Assembly (NCBI GenBank): GCA_905233445.1
Contig: CAJOEP010000001.1
Coordinates: 1-64,000 of the forward strand
Origin: an uncultured Bacteroidales bacterium
Lineage (GTDB): Bacteria; Bacteroidota; Bacteroidia; Bacteroidales; F082
Reading direction: 5' to 3'
DNA: 64,000 nt
Shown here: positions 10,701 through 19,445 of the stretch, piece by piece
How the letters are laid out: each line of letters opens with the position of its first letter
How positions within the stretch are numbered: the first letter of the stretch is position 1
Program-made: the position numbers and the translations under genes
The notes under the pieces: model-generated
Told to the model about the DNA's origin: nothing
Databases searched by the model: none
The model's input: the letters and a program-made list of their open reading frames with translations, nothing else

Positions 10701-13700
10701 TGACTCGGGCCATATGCCATATTCGTCGGTTATTGATGTGCCCCATGGCGTCATCTTCAGAGGAACCTCGTATTCGTAGTAGTTGTCGGTGAGGTCGGAT
10801 CCGAAGCGTATGAAAGCTGTTACTTCGTTGTCATATACCGGGTCGTTTTGGTAAAGACTCTCGGCGTGAACGAACATTTTGAGTTTCTTATAGAATCGGA
10901 AGTCGAATTCTGTGGTTTTATAAACTGCGCGTGCATCGCCATCGACGAGGTTTTTAACAGTAAGTTGCAGTGCCTGTTCGTTCTGACGTACTGTTGAGGT
11001 GGCTCCGGTATAAACTTCTTGTTCTATTCCTGGTGGGATGCAGTAAGGCACTGGGTAGCGACCGCTGTTTTCTTCCAGGTTGACTGCCGACATTTCGAAC
11101 ACAGTGTGGTTGGTCTGGTCGCCAGGCTGGTATTCGCCTGGAGCTTGGATGGCGTTGTAGTATGTGCGCCATTCGCCGCGCACGAGGTCGAGGGTTGCAA
11201 AACGAATCACGATGTCGCTCTTGAATCCTTTGAGGAACATTCTCAAGAAACGGATGGAACTGTAGCCTTCGATGTTACCGACCACGCGGCTAGGCTCGCG
11301 CACCGGGATACGGAACTGATACCATTTCACACGCTGAGTTGAGCCGTTGGCGACCTGCACCACTGCCTCGCGGATGTCGGAGATGAAGTTCTGACCCGAG
11401 GCCTGCATCTTGGCAGGATTGAGTTCGACGACATACTGATAGTAGTTCTCTGATTCGCTCAAAGTGTTGTCGTTGTTGATGTCTTCTTGGTCTGGCAGTG
11501 TGCTGTTATTGGTGGTGTATTCTTCTGTGTATTGAGTCTCGGACGGTGAGTTGCCTTCGTTGCCGTTATATCTCTTGTATCGTTCGAGAATGCTTGAATA
11601 GACAGGGTCGCTGTCATAGTCGCTTCCACGGAAATAATGATAATCGTCGGACGACGGGTCGGCACTGAGCTGGTTGTAAGCTGCGGTATTGAGTTTGGAG
11701 CGCATTGTGTTTAAGAAATCGGAGAAGAACGAACGCTCGTCGTTGTCGTTCAATCCGTCATAACCGATATCCTGATACTGACGTGAATCGGGGTCGGTGT
11801 TGAACGCATCCACAAGTGCCTGCAGTGAAGGAACGCGTCCCCAGACTGTTGTATCGACGTTTTCGACGGTTGCTGTTGTCGGCAAGCCATGTTCATAAGA
11901 TTTACGTCCGTCGCGGAGAATATCTTCCGATACGTCGCCGAGGTTGAAATACAGCTCACCGATGTTTGTCTGGTCTTGTCCCTCATAGAATGGGTCCATC
12001 ATCCAGAATTCTATGTATTCCACGTTTGTGGAGTTAAAGTCTGACGACTCGATAGCGCGCATAATACCGCCCCAGCGGTCTTCTGGGTTATCGAAGGTGC
12101 CGTCTTCGTTAACATGATGTGTGTCATAGTTGTAAGGGCCACGCTGGTTAGGGTAGTAAGCGAGGTTGAGCACTGACATGTTTGTGGATGTTCCAGCCTG
12201 AATATCTCGGTTAGGATATATTTCGGTGAGCAGCACCTGACGCACGCGGTTGTCGGAAAGCTCTTCGTTGGTGATATTTGATGGCAATAGGTTGCCGTAT
12301 CTGTCGTAGAACACCGACTGGTCGATGGTGTACCACGCCAATTTGGCGCGGTTCATGCCATTTTCGAGACCCACTGCCGAGCCTTCCGGGAAAAGGTTGC
12401 TTTGGTTTTGTGGCGTACTGGCGAGACGCCAGAAGTTCCACTGACGCATATCGATGGTCGATTTAGCACCTTCAAAGTCGTCGATATACGAAGTGCCGGT
12501 CTGGTTGGAGTCTTTGTTGATGCCTTGGATGAAACGCGCGAATTCGCCGGATACGTTGATTCGGGAAACGGTGTTGGTTTCATAGAGTGGCAGTTTGTCG
12601 AGCATGTCGGTAAGCCATTGTGACTCAGTCTGATAGTTGATATCGAAGCCGTAGATGGTGTTGCGGATAGGCTCGTCGTTGTAGTTGACTTTGGTGGTGT
12701 AGGCGCGCTCGCTGAGGTGTAAAACTGTTCCTCCTATTCGGAATGTCGGGTTGATTTCGTGTTCAACGCGGGCGCCCAGGAATGTCTTTCTGATGGTTGA
12801 TATCGCAGTGTTGTTTTCAAGCGACACGTTGATGGTGGTACCCGAGTTGAGGAGTGCCTCGTTAAGAATCGTCACGCGGCCGAGGGTGTAATCGACGGTG
12901 TAATCGACGTTTTCAATAAGCGGGATGCCGCCTGCCGTCACGCGGACAGACCCTGGCTGCACGTTGAGTGCGTTAAGGTTGATTTCGCTTCCCGACGAAG
13001 AGGTGTAACGACCTTCCAAACGGTATTTGTTCTTGTCGGTGTATTGCTGAGCCATCACTTTCGTCATGGTGTAAAGCGAGTCGAAAGCGTATTTGTCGGC
13101 CAACTCAGGATGATCAGGGAAGATTTTGTTTCTGATTTGTCCGCCGAAAGGCTCCAACACGGTGAAATAGATACGTCCCGTTGATGCGTTGATGGTACCG
13201 CCATTTGTCGCTGCGCCATTCACGAAGTCGAACATGCCGTCACCGCCTTCGATAGGGTTGTTCTGGCTGTTCAAGCGGTCCATTCCCATGAGATTCAGCA
13301 AAGAGTTGCCTTTGATATCGTCAGGTGCGTCGACGAAATAACCGGTGGCCACGCCGTTGTCGTTGCCAAGATAAAGAATGTTCATCGTGAAGTTGGTGGA
13401 AGCCACTTGATAAGCACGGATGTTGTAAACGTTCTTCATCATCAAGTTCCACATCGGCATCTTCGTGTTGATGGTGGTGCTCTTCAACATCTTGGCAGTC
13501 AGGATGTAGGGGTCTTGTATGCCTTGGTCGGAGAACTCACCAACTTGAAACACTCCATCTTGTCCGATGACGGTGTATTGGTAAGCTACGGCGAGTGTCT
13601 GGTTTGAATTGAGCGTCACGTTTAAGGTGATGAAACCGAGTTTGCGGTTCAGAGTGTATTCGTTGGCGTTCAGTTTTCTGGCTTTTTGGATTTTTTCAAA

Positions 13701-14903
13701 GTCGCGTCCCGAGGTGTATCCCTGACTCGTGAGATAGGATGTCACCGTGTTAAGGCTGCGGATTTGTGTTGTGTCCATGTTTTGGACAAGATTATTCGAA
13801 TAGTTGTCCGGATAGGCTTTCTGGCCGGCATATATGTTGGGCTGAACCTTTTCGTGATTGTATATCCAATCGTATTCGCCTTCTCCTAAGTCGGTGAATG
13901 CCACTATGTTACGGCAGTTTTCGTAGTTTGAGTTGGTGTTTGTCACCCAGACCTCTATTTTTGTTATGTTGATGTCGGATGTCACCGTAGGAAGTGTTGC
14001 GAGTGCCGCCTCGTAGTTGTCGCGGAAATACTGGCTGAGGAAGAAGTGTCTGTTTTCTTCATAATCAATGGCTTCGAGCTCGAATTCCTGTGTCAGCGCA
14101 CCTCCGTTCACTGCAATGTTCTGTGTCTCGCTTTCCTGATAGGATGCGATGGCTGTTACAGTCGTCTTACCGAATTTTAGCTTCGTTTTGAAACCAAAAA
14201 GTGATTGAGTACCAGTGATTAATGTGCTTTGCAAAGGCATGCTGACGTTACCAGCCTCGATGAGTTGCAGGATGTCGTCTTCGTCGCCTTCGTATTTTAA
14301 AGTGAATTTGTTTTCAAACGAGAATTGAGTTTTGGTGTTGTAACTCATCTTGAACTGTATCTTCTCGCCTATTTTTGCTGAAGCACTTATCTGGATATTC
14401 TCGTTGAAGTCGAAATTTGTTGTGCGTTGTTGTGCTACTGTGAGCGAAGGGTCGCGGCGGCGCTGGTATTTCAGACCGAATGTCACGTCGGCGGAACCTT
14501 GTAACTTGATGTCAATGGTATTGCTGCCGAAGATTTTGTCAAACACCTTGCCTCCTATGTAAATAGGCGGAATCAATGAGTTGCCGTTGTTGCCGCCAAT
14601 TGACTGTTCGCGTCGTTCTTTCCAGTAGTCTTTTATGGCTTTCTGCTGCACACAATCGGAATATTGCTGTTGCGTCATAGTGTAAGGGTCGCTAATGACG
14701 AAATCGCCGATTTTACTGACGAAAACGTATTGTCCTGTGACGGGGTCGTATTCGATGGTGCGGGTGATGTTTGACGGTTCCTTAAGTTGGATGCCCGATG
14801 TCTCGCCCTGACCGTACGGATCGTCGCTACTCTGTGCGTTGGCAGAGAATCCGATGCAGACAAGTGTTGTTGTTAAAATATATATTAACTTCTTGATAAT
14901 CAT
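7800..14903 (-). CDS. sprA: SprA/Sov, T9SS outer-membrane translocon
   Basis: 2,367 residues from the ATG at 14,903, which gives a clean signal peptide (MIIKKLIYILTTTL...SANAQ); an upstream in-frame extension of 28 codons lies in the ruvA spacer and end and is rejected. The N-terminal part carries the SprA motif region (SADVTFGLKYQRRRDPSL, QISASAKIGEKIQFKMSYNT), and the rest is long beta-strand-rich sequence ending in a C-terminal aromatic strand (AGITARFSLTQ). SprA forms the very large beta-barrel through which T9SS cargo crosses the outer membrane. Three probable cargo genes are in this window (25,944; 48,004; 60,685). Base composition and codon use look native. Confidence 0.96.
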   Translation of the reverse strand: MIIKKLIYILTTTLVCIGFSANAQSSDDPYGQGETSGIQLKEPSNITRTIEYDPVTGQYVFVSKIGDFVISDPYTMTQQQYSDCVQQKAIKDYWKERREQSIGGNNGNSLIPPIYIGGKVFDKIFGSNTIDIKLQGSADVTFGLKYQRRRDPSLTVAQQRTTNFDFNENIQISASAKIGEKIQFKMSYNTKTQFSFENKFTLKYEGDEDDILQLIEAGNVSMPLQSTLITGTQSLFGFKTKLKFGKTTVTAIASYQESETQNIAVNGGALTQEFELEAIDYEENRHFFLSQYFRDNYEAALATLPTVTSDINITKIEVWVTNTNSNYENCRNIVAFTDLGEGEYDWIYNHEKVQPNIYAGQKAYPDNYSNNLVQNMDTTQIRSLNTVTSYLTSQGYTSGRDFEKIQKARKLNANEYTLNRKLGFITLNVTLNSNQTLAVAYQYTVIGQDGVFQVGEFSDQGIQDPYILTAKMLKSTTINTKMPMWNLMMKNVYNIRAYQVASTNFTMNILYLGNDNGVATGYFVDAPDDIKGNSLLNLMGMDRLNSQNNPIEGGDGMFDFVNGAATNGGTINASTGRIYFTVLEPFGGQIRNKIFPDHPELADKYAFDSLYTMTKVMAQQYTDKNKYRLEGRYTSSSGSEINLNALNVQPGSVRVTAGGIPLIENVDYTVDYTLGRVTILNEALLNSGTTINVSLENNTAISTIRKTFLGARVEHEINPTFRIGGTVLHLSERAYTTKVNYNDEPIRNTIYGFDINYQTESQWLTDMLDKLPLYETNTVSRINVSGEFARFIQGINKDSNQTGTSYIDDFEGAKSTIDMRQWNFWRLASTPQNQSNLFPEGSAVGLENGMNRAKLAWYTIDQSVFYDRYGNLLPSNITNEELSDNRVRQVLLTEIYPNRDIQAGTSTNMSVLNLAYYPNQRGPYNYDTHHVNEDGTFDNPEDRWGGIMRAIESSDFNSTNVEYIEFWMMDPFYEGQDQTNIGELYFNLGDVSEDILRDGRKSYEHGLPTTATVENVDTTVWGRVPSLQALVDAFNTDPDSRQYQDIGYDGLNDNDERSFFSDFLNTMRSKLNTAAYNQLSADPSSDDYHYFRGSDYDSDPVYSSILERYKRYNGNEGNSPSETQYTEEYTTNNSTLPDQEDINNDNTLSESENYYQYVVELNPAKMQASGQNFISDIREAVVQVANGSTQRVKWYQFRIPVREPSRVVGNIEGYSSIRFLRMFLKGFKSDIVIRFATLDLVRGEWRTYYNAIQAPGEYQPGDQTNHTVFEMSAVNLEENSGRYPVPYCIPPGIEQEVYTGATSTVRQNEQALQLTVKNLVDGDARAVYKTTEFDFRFYKKLKMFVHAESLYQNDPVYDNEVTAFIRFGSDLTDNYYEYEVPLKMTPWGTSITDEYGIWPESNNFDIEFDKVVNVKSNRNTAIASGNTDVRINRLYIERDGKNYIKVLGNPTISEVRSMMIGIRNPKFDDEVSQDKSVIVWINELRMTDLTSGGGYAATGRVEAYLADLGRVAVAGSYKSAGYGSLETKITDNELESNRYYSVSADIDLGKFMAPQKTGMTVPVHFDHNNTTITPEYNPLDPDVKLSRSLQDLDKHGKDSLNALARDVTTQTNFNITNMRKNRVGSKKPHFWDVENLNASYAYTSQEQSTPDMEYNRQKSHRGGIGYSYSTGAKPWTPFAKKQWASSSYMQVFKDFNLYYLPKSFSFNTEMYRQTHTQKMRNKSSGLILLKETTAKSWDWSRNYDFRYDITKNLNFTYTAVSQAYIYEPAGNPERDSDEWKANRDTIRDELLNFGSISRFNQMVKLSYTLPINKLPFCDWLGSTVNYTGNYRWIANSRYTQAKLGNTIENDNNIQFTATADLTKLYNKSNYLKSILTPKRNANNPRSRVDKEKNDTITKKTKQDDKSVGKLIVDNALRILLSVKKVSFTYSKTSGVGLPGFMNKPRLFGMDNSWSPGWAFVVGQNNDVLNTAINKGWLTTDSTFNQAYTERMTETYNYKVNLEPYSDFKIELSGNRTYAENFSEYFRADAMGIFQFYTPTTGGNYSISYFMAGTSFTDGDKLFDNLCKYRLEIANRLAHENGAWVNMGEPYYYDEVGEADYPYGYTASSQEVVTYAFLAAYSGQSPSNIGLRLFRTVALPNWSINFTGLSKIPALKKHFKTITITHNYKSTFSVSAWSNNVNYNASQQMAVFTGTNMRIPQYDISQLLLTEQYSPLIGITLAFNNTLTPSIEYKKSRTITLGFSNNQITDVNGREIVIGCGYTFKDLGFSLSLFDGSGSRKVSNDLKIKLDIGFRRDITTLRSIDERHSQISAGQNKVNIYLTGDYTFSQRLSAQVFFKYDMTNPFIANAYKTTNVFAGITARFSLTQ

Positions 14904-14913
14904 AATTTTACAT

Positions 14914-15498
14914 TTACAAAAGCCGCAATGACTCTTTAATAAGATCTTCGACAGAAGGATTCTCCATCTGTTTGAGGAGCTTGTCAAGAGTCTTTTCGAT
15001 GTTAGTTTTGTTGAATCCCAAGACCATTAATGCAGATAACGCCTCTTCTTTCAATGTATTGTTTCTGATAGGAGAAAATTCTCCGCCGCCCGCCTCGAGT
15101 TTGCCGACTTTGTCATGCAGATCAACGACGATGCGCTGGGCGGTCTTGGCACCGATGCCTTTCACGCCTTGAATCATCCGGATATTGTTGGTCGCGATGG
15201 CATCGACAGCCTCTTTCACCGTCATCGACGAAAGTATGAGACGTGCGGTGTTGCATCCCACTCCCGACACCGTGATGAGCTGAAGGAAGAGTTCGCGCTC
15301 GGCCTCGGTGTAGAATCCGTAAAGCGTGTGAGCGTCTTCGCGTATTGCAAGATGTACGAAAAGCTTCACGTGCTGCTGCTCGCCAATGGCAGTGAAAGTG
15401 TTCAAAGTGATATTGATAAAATATCCAATCCCTTGATTATCAATCACTACATAAGTTGGGTTCTTCTCAACAACGGTTCCAGAAATGAAACTATACAT
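14914..15498 (-). CDS. ruvA: Holliday junction branch migration protein RuvA
   Basis: 194 residues, typical length. The OB-fold N-terminus begins MYSFISGTVVEKNPTYVVID; two helix-hairpin-helix motifs follow (ITVSGVGCNTARLILS and IQGVKGIGAKTAQRIVVDL), then domain III (ALSALMVLGFNKTNIEKTL). RuvA holds the Holliday junction for the RuvB motor. It lies 10 bp upstream of sprA, the same arrangement seen in other Bacteroidetes. A TATTTTTG box lies at 15,529-15,536 on the minus strand. Confidence 0.96.
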   Translation of the reverse strand: MYSFISGTVVEKNPTYVVIDNQGIGYFINITLNTFTAIGEQQHVKLFVHLAIREDAHTLYGFYTEAERELFLQLITVSGVGCNTARLILSSMTVKEAVDAIATNNIRMIQGVKGIGAKTAQRIVVDLHDKVGKLEAGGGEFSPIRNNTLKEEALSALMVLGFNKTNIEKTLDKLLKQMENPSVEDLIKESLRLL

Positions 15499-15571
15499 AT
15501 CAAAAATTGCCTATTATCTTTAAACTTGCAAAAATAATAAAAATTTCAGTACGAAAAAGGAATATTTTTTG

Positions 15572-15601
15572 TTTGTTTTTAAAACTATTTTTGTAAATTT
15601 G
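15572..15601 (+). promoter_or_regulatory. Promoter of PPi-phosphofructokinase gene
   Basis: TTTG at 15,572-15,575 and TAAATTTG at 15,594-15,601 are separated by 18 bp, close to the Bacteroidetes sigma consensus. The predicted transcript would carry the palindromic element at 15,618-15,674 in its 5' leader. Confidence 0.55.
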
Positions 15602-15617
15602 CCAAGATAAAAAATAA

Positions 15618-15674
15618 GATTCCTCCCTTCGGTCGGAAACATTGTCATTCCGAGCACGTAGTGCGAGGAAACTC
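15618..15674. repeat. Family A palindromic repeat, in the pfk leader
   Basis: Two arms: GATTCCTCCCTTCGGTCGGAA and GTCATTCCGAGCACGTAGTG followed by CGAGGAAACTC. They pair as imperfect inverted repeats (GATTCCTC with GAGGAA, TCGGAA with TTCCGA). Related copies are at 27,591-27,626, 36,109-36,193, 45,196-45,234, 45,324-45,358 and inside a gene at 53,698-53,723. Confidence 0.75.
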
Positions 15675-15700
15675 ATTGGAAATTATTAAATTTTAAAAAT

Positions 15701-16921
15701 ATGAAATCAATAGTTATTCTCGCCGGCGGCGGCCCGGCACCAGGCATCAACACGGTGGTGAGCACTGTGGCAAAGACATTCTTAAACGACGGTTTCCGCG
15801 TGATTGGACTTCACGAAGGCTATAAAAACCTGTTCAAACCCAATCCGAGAACTGTCGACATCGACTTCCTCTATGCCGACCAAATCATGAAGATGGGTGG
15901 CTCGGCCTTGCAGATGAGCCGTTACAAACCGAAAGACGAGGAGTTTAACGTTGATTTCTTTGTGAAAAACGATGTCAATTTGCTCGTGACAATCGGTGGC
16001 GACGATACCGCTTCAACAGCGAACCGCATCTCTAAGTTCTTGATGAAGAACAATGTACACGTTCAGAACATCCACGTGCCTAAGACCATCGACAACGACC
16101 TTCCGTTGCCTGAAGGCAGCCCGACATTCGGATATTATTCAGCTAAAGAAGCTGGTGTGAAGATTTTGCAGACTGTTTACGAAGATGCGCGCACCAGCGG
16201 TAACTGGTTTGTGGTGTCGGCGATGGGTCGTGAGGCAGGTCACCTTGCATTCGGCATGGGCTATGCCTGCCATTACCCGATGATTATCATCCCTGAGATG
16301 TTCTACAAGACACAAGTGACATTCGACAAGATTTTGAACCTCATCATCAGCTCGATGATCAAGCGTAAGATGCTGGGCATCAACTACGGCGTGGCGAGCG
16401 TTTCTGAGGGTGTTTTCCACTTCATGACAGATGAGGAAATCCAGAATTCAGGCGTGAACTTTACATACGATGAGCACGGACATCCGGAGCTCGGCAACGT
16501 TAGTAAGGCTCACATTTTCAATATGTTACTGCAACAGCGCTTGAAGCTTCTCGGCTTGAACATCAAGAGCCGTCCGGTGGAAGTCGGTTATGAGATTCGT
16601 TGCGTCGACCCGTGCGCTTTTGATTTGCAATATTGTTCAATCCTTGGTTACGGTGTGAAAAAGCTGTTCGATATGGGCATCACAGGCGCCATGGTCACTG
16701 CCGATCCGAAGGGCCAGGTCAGTCCGCTGTATCTGAAGGATGTGGAGGACGAGAATGGCAAGGTGAAACCACGTTTGGTGAACATGCAAGGCGAGAAGGC
16801 AAAATTAGTGTTCAACCACTGCATGCAGTACATAACCCCAGCCGACTACGAAGGAGCGAAGAAATACGTTGAAAACCCGGCGGATTACGATTTCAGAAAG
16901 ATTCTGAACTGGGCGGAATAG
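15701..16921 (+). CDS. pfp: Diphosphate-dependent phosphofructokinase
   Basis: 406 residues of the PFK fold. The active-site sequence GGDDTAS (D101, D102) replaces the GGDGS of ATP-dependent enzymes, and PKTIDND (K128) replaces PGTIDND; both changes mark the pyrophosphate-using group. It interconverts fructose 6-phosphate and fructose 1,6-bisphosphate with PPi, reversibly, in the cytoplasm. Family membership is certain; PPi use is inferred from these residues. A hairpin terminator follows the gene. Confidence 0.9.
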   Translation: MKSIVILAGGGPAPGINTVVSTVAKTFLNDGFRVIGLHEGYKNLFKPNPRTVDIDFLYADQIMKMGGSALQMSRYKPKDEEFNVDFFVKNDVNLLVTIGGDDTASTANRISKFLMKNNVHVQNIHVPKTIDNDLPLPEGSPTFGYYSAKEAGVKILQTVYEDARTSGNWFVVSAMGREAGHLAFGMGYACHYPMIIIPEMFYKTQVTFDKILNLIISSMIKRKMLGINYGVASVSEGVFHFMTDEEIQNSGVNFTYDEHGHPELGNVSKAHIFNMLLQQRLKLLGLNIKSRPVEVGYEIRCVDPCAFDLQYCSILGYGVKKLFDMGITGAMVTADPKGQVSPLYLKDVEDENGKVKPRLVNMQGEKAKLVFNHCMQYITPADYEGAKKYVENPADYDFRKILNWAE

Positions 16922-16950
16922 ACCTTAGTCTTTAGACATTAGACGTTAGT

Positions 16951-16982
16951 AAGGGCGAAATATTTTTCGCCCTTATTTTTTT
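16951..16982 (+). terminator. Intrinsic terminator after pfp
   Basis: AAGGGCGAAA, a TATT loop and TTTCGCCCTT form a 10-bp perfect stem, followed by ATTTTTTT. It lies just after a TTAGTC/TTAGAC repeat at 16,925-16,950 and faces the convergent lipoprotein gene, so it may serve both strands. Confidence 0.85.
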
Positions 16983-16990
16983 ACCCTATT

Positions 16991-17386
16991 TTATTGTTTC
17001 ACACCATCGATAGTATGGGTGGTCCCACCGCCTAAACCTCCCCATCTTAAATAGAGATGTATTTTGTTTTTCCCATTAAACTCGCCGCCAGAATATTGGG
17101 TGGGAAATCCTGACATAACGCCATTATCATCGATATTCAGAATTATTGAATTTTCATCAGTATATTGTAGTATTATTTCATTGTTGGAATTGCCCGAGCT
17201 GATGCTTCCCATATAATTGACTGTGTCAACGGTGTATAGACTGTCCATTATGAATGAGCTTCGCACGACTTCAAAATTCCAATTCCCGATGTAATTGTTT
17301 CTTATGTCTTTTGATTCTTTTTTGCAATTTGTCATAAAAAGCAAAAGTATTGCTAACGTCAGGATGTGTATATGCTTGTTTTTCAT
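16991..17386 (-). CDS. Small lipoprotein of unknown function
   Basis: Start placed at the ATG at 17,386 (MKNKHIHILTLAILLLFMTNC), giving 131 residues with a lipobox-like FMTNC and Cys about residue 21; the longer frame adds 10 unlikely codons. The rest (SKDIRNNYIGNWNFEVVRSSF, with a run of beta-strand-like polar residues) resembles small lipocalin-like lipoproteins that measure a conserved GNW motif. No catalytic residues are seen. It stands alone between the pfp terminator and the DUF4160 gene. Confidence 0.65.
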   Translation of the reverse strand: MKNKHIHILTLAILLLFMTNCKKESKDIRNNYIGNWNFEVVRSSFIMDSLYTVDTVNYMGSISSGNSNNEIILQYTDENSIILNIDDNGVMSGFPTQYSGGEFNGKNKIHLYLRWGGLGGGTTHTIDGVKQ

Positions 17387-17526
17387 GTGATTTATATATT
17401 TTATTAAAATAATCATTCAAATTAAAGATGATGCAAAATTAAATAAAATTTTCCAGATGTCAATGGGGAAAAAACCTAAAGTTTTGATATTTTTGAGAAC
17501 AATGTTTCTTTTCTTAAAATTTTTAT

Positions 17527-17534
17527 TATCTTTG
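17527..17534 (+). promoter_or_regulatory. Bacteroidetes -7 promoter box of the DUF4160/DUF2442 pair
   Basis: TATCTTTG fits TAnnTTTG, 26 bp before the first ATG. The leader has AAGGA about 10 bp ahead of that ATG. No -33 element at good spacing is seen. Confidence 0.45.
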
Positions 17535-17559
17535 CAGTTGATATAAGGACTTAAAATTA

Positions 17560-17799
17560 ATGTTTATGCCAACTGTTTTTTATATAAAAGGTTATCGTTT
17601 CATGTTTTATTCGGATGATCATGAACCGATTCATGTACATGTTGAAAAAGACAATTGTATTGCAAAATATAATGTTGAACCAGTAGAACAAGTTAATTGT
17701 AAAGGTTTTAAAAAGCAAGAGATTAAAGAGATTGAGGAGATTGTTGCTGAAAAGAAAGATGTGATAATTGATAAATGGAAATCAATTTTTAAAAAATGA
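17560..17799 (+). CDS. DUF4160 domain protein
   Basis: 79 residues: MPTVFYIKGYRFMFYSDD, then HEPIHVHVEKDN, the signature of DUF4160, with a lysine-rich end (KKQEIKEIEEIVAEKKDVII). The family is found as the first gene of small two-gene modules with DUF2442 and is often listed as a putative toxin-antitoxin component; biochemical function is not established. Met3 (17,566) is an equally good start. The DUF2442 gene begins 4 bp after its stop. The pair is AT-richer than the neighbours, which may mean acquisition by transfer. Confidence 0.82.
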   Translation: MFMPTVFYIKGYRFMFYSDDHEPIHVHVEKDNCIAKYNVEPVEQVNCKGFKKQEIKEIEEIVAEKKDVIIDKWKSIFKK

Positions 17800-17803
17800 G
17801 GTT

Positions 17804-18088
17804 ATGAATAGAAAAGTTAAAAAAGTTTGGGTTGACGAAAACAACGTTTATGTTGAGACTGGTGATGGTCTTGTGGCAAGCTATGCTTTTTCACAATGGC
17901 CTCGCCTCGCGAATGCCACCAAAGCGCAACGCGAAGATTTCCAATTAAACTATCTTGGCATTTATTGGCCTCAAATTGATGAGGATTTAAGTTTTGAAGG
18001 AATGTTTGCCGATGCCGGATATTGCGAGCACACGGTTAATGAGGATTCGGTAGTTTATGCAAAACTTGACCCTTCAAGTCATCAATAA
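17804..18088 (+). CDS. DUF2442 domain protein
   Basis: 94 residues from the ATG at 17,804, preceded by a GAGG; an earlier in-frame Met lies inside the DUF4160 gene and is rejected. The segment VYVETGDGLVASYAFSQWPRLANATKAQ matches DUF2442 (shown in parts: DGLVASYAFSQWPRLANAT, then LGIYWPQIDEDLSFEGM). The domain is a small alpha/beta fold often partnered with DUF4160. A role as antitoxin or as regulator of its partner is inferred from context only. Confidence 0.82.
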   Translation: MNRKVKKVWVDENNVYVETGDGLVASYAFSQWPRLANATKAQREDFQLNYLGIYWPQIDEDLSFEGMFADAGYCEHTVNEDSVVYAKLDPSSHQ

Positions 18089-18115
18089 ATGGATTCAAGG
18101 CTGCGAGGTTGATTA

Positions 18116-19384
18116 TTAACTGATAACTAATTGCAGCGTGCTTCTGCTTCTTTGTTCCACAAAAACCTCTTTTCCTTTGATGAAATCTTTCTCAATGCCG
18201 TTTTTGTAGTGGCGGATGGTGAAGAGCTGCAGGCCGTTGTTGTAGCGGATGATGAACGACTGCTCGAGGGCGGCGATGAGCTGTGTGAGCTTGCGCTCGT
18301 TTTCGTCGAAGCATATGGAGAGGTTCAAGGCCGAGGTCTGAATCATGTTGGCATGGATGTTCAGCTCGTTGAGCATGCCGAAGAGGATGCCGAGGTTCTG
18401 CTCGTTCATGAAGGAATAGTCGCGCGGACGGATGGTGACCAGCGTTTGGTTGTCCTTTACTATGAACGATGGAATATATTTGATATATTCGTCGCTGCCG
18501 TCAACGATTGTTGGTTCCAATGAAGCGTCCAAGAAACAACGTACTTTCAGTGGGATGTTCTTGTTTTGCAAAGGTTTTGTGGTCTTCGGGTGCAGCACAG
18601 TGGCACCGTAGAACGTCAGCTCGGTAGCTTCGGAGTAGGAGAGATGCGGAATCTTCTCGGTGTGCTCGAAACGTTTCGGGTCGGCGTTGCGCACTCCATC
18701 AACGTCTTTCCAAACCGATAACTCCTTGGCGTTGAGCAAGTTGGCAAAGATAGCGCCAGTGTAGTCGGAGCCTTCGCGACCGAGTGTCGTTGTCACCACA
18801 GGTTTTGTCGATGAGCCAATGAAACCTTGCGTGATGTACATCGTGCCGTCGTGTTCATCCTGCAGCTTCTGAATCCTCAGGCGGCTCTCATCAAAATCGA
18901 CGTTGGCTGAGCGGAAAGTGTGGTCAGTGACGATATATTGACGTGCGTCGAGGAGCTTGTTGGCGATGCCGTTTTCGTTAAGATAAGCTGAAGCTATAGT
19001 GGTGGAGAGCATCTCGCCGAAGCTGATGGTCTGGTCGTACTGGTAATCGTAGTCGTAGCCTGTCTCCTGAAGGTTGAGATACAAATCCAGAAACAGATTT
19101 GTAACCGCTTCAAACACAGGATGTTCGGTGTTGTTGTCGAAAAGATCCATCATGATGTTCTCATGATATTCCATGAGGTCTTTGAGTGCGCCAATCGGCA
19201 GGTGACCGTCGGCTTCACGGAATTCTTTGAGGGCTTTCTCAATGCCGTTGGTGGTCTTTCCCATGGCGCTGACGACGAGCATCAGGTCACTACGGTCTTC
19301 ATTCTCAATGATTTTCTTGAGATTCCTGACGGCATCGGCGTTTTTCACCGAGGCTCCACCGAACTTATAAACACGATTTATCAT
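18116..19384 (-). CDS. lysC: Aspartate kinase
   Basis: 422 residues. The N-terminus YKFGGASVKNADAVRNL is the amino-acid kinase signature, with VVSAMGKTTNGIE and TTLGREGSDYTGAIFANL for the nucleotide and aspartate sites. The C-terminal part (from about 300) holds ACT-like regulatory sequence (LGILFGMLNELNIHANMIQ). It phosphorylates aspartate, the first step to lysine, threonine and methionine. It is monofunctional: no homoserine dehydrogenase follows. A TATCTTTG -7 box is at 19,415-19,422 on the minus strand. Confidence 0.95.
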   Translation of the reverse strand: MINRVYKFGGASVKNADAVRNLKKIIENEDRSDLMLVVSAMGKTTNGIEKALKEFREADGHLPIGALKDLMEYHENIMMDLFDNNTEHPVFEAVTNLFLDLYLNLQETGYDYDYQYDQTISFGEMLSTTIASAYLNENGIANKLLDARQYIVTDHTFRSANVDFDESRLRIQKLQDEHDGTMYITQGFIGSSTKPVVTTTLGREGSDYTGAIFANLLNAKELSVWKDVDGVRNADPKRFEHTEKIPHLSYSEATELTFYGATVLHPKTTKPLQNKNIPLKVRCFLDASLEPTIVDGSDEYIKYIPSFIVKDNQTLVTIRPRDYSFMNEQNLGILFGMLNELNIHANMIQTSALNLSICFDENERKLTQLIAALEQSFIIRYNNGLQLFTIRHYKNGIEKDFIKGKEVFVEQRSRSTLQLVIS

Positions 19385-19445
19385 GACGAAATTCTATTTT
19401 TCAAAATAACGTCACAAAGATAAGGAATATTTTTAGTTTTAAAAA

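Noticed and set aside
11459-11665. Thr/Ser-rich frames inside sprA (for example 68 codons)
   Set aside because: Shadow frames of the sprA coding sequence.
7800-14987. Longer sprA start, 28 codons upstream
   Set aside because: The added residues lie partly in the ruvA end and would hide the signal peptide starting at 14,903.
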